Below, in pieces: positions 15,550 through 15,677 of a stretch of 15,677 nucleotides of DNA. Position 1 is the stretch's first letter. Every line of letters starts with the position of its first letter. Under the pieces are notes generated by a model. The model was not told the DNA's origin, searched no databases, and was given only the letters and a program-made list of their open reading frames with translations. The translations under genes and the position numbers were made by a program. The DNA is taken from contig NZ_JAILQF010000410.1 of the NCBI RefSeq assembly GCF_024699075.1, positions 1-15,677 on the forward strand, in the 5' to 3' direction. The DNA is from Butyrivibrio sp. Lineage in GTDB: Bacteria > Bacillota_A > Clostridia > Lachnospirales > Lachnospiraceae.

Positions 15550-15677
15550 CTACCCAATGAATCTCCTATGTGATTCTTTTACATTGTTTTGATTAACCAT
15601 TGCATACTGCAATGTAGTATCTATACTCTGGTGCCCTAGCAGCTGCTGAACCTGTTCTATTGGCATACCTTTGTCTA
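15550..15677 (-). CDS. Tyrosine recombinase, copy 2, 3' end only
   Basis: The last 41 codons and TAG stop of a second recombinase enter at the right edge; the 5' part is outside. The peptide is identical to residues 284-324 of copy 1, including His298 and Tyr307 equivalents. By my count the two genes differ at four bases in this stretch and all four changes are silent, which points to selection on both proteins and to a duplication that is not brand new. It ends 88 bases upstream of hsdS and is followed by a partial copy of the recombination-like site. Whether the full gene is intact cannot be seen. Confidence 0.85.
   Translation of the reverse strand, partial: DKGMPIEQVQQLLGHQSIDTTLQYAMVNQNNVKESHRRFIG

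Overview
The window is one strand-biased block: every supported gene lies on the minus strand, so transcription runs from the right edge to the left. The low G+C base composition, strong AGGAGG-type ribosome binding sites and protein style (for example the HsdS spacer motif SQFIEMFG) suggest a Firmicute of the class Clostridia, probably a gut Lachnospiraceae-type organism. That placement is inferred from sequence style, not from a marker gene.

Right part (about 11530-15677) is the specificity end of a type I restriction-modification locus with built-in variation. From upstream to downstream it holds the 3' end of a tyrosine recombinase (copy 2), a complete two-domain hsdS, a complete tyrosine recombinase (copy 1), and three HsdS half-genes that each carry one target recognition domain (TRD). 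It ends at hsdR (8630-11536). The hsdM methyltransferase gene is not in the window and is probably beyond the right edge. The half-genes are in tandem in the same orientation as hsdS. Each begins at the same 20-bp sequence that also lies in the middle of hsdS, at the codons for QFIEMF. All sites are direct repeats, so the arrangement looks like a cassette array that could be excised, deleted or inserted, somewhat like an integron, and not like the usual hsdS invertible shufflon.

Middle part (1946-8624) is a tight three-gene module after hsdR: a DUF6361-type protein, a phospholipase D-like (HKD) protein and a 1212-residue SNF2-like helicase, with gaps of 29, 1 and 3 bases. The combination of PLD nuclease-like protein and large helicase recalls parts of known anti-phage systems such as DISARM and Dpd, but the set is not one I can name. 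It is the best candidate here for an undescribed defence system that travels with, or acts with, the type I enzyme.

Left part (1-1900) holds a macrodomain protein with a C-terminal DUF6508-like region and an unrecognised protein that runs off the left edge. Both may be the tail of the same operon. A plausible overall reading is a defence operon: methylation specificity is re-assorted by the recombinase, HsdR restricts unmodified DNA, and the helicase/PLD/DUF6361 module and the macrodomain protein add a second layer. The last step is inference only.
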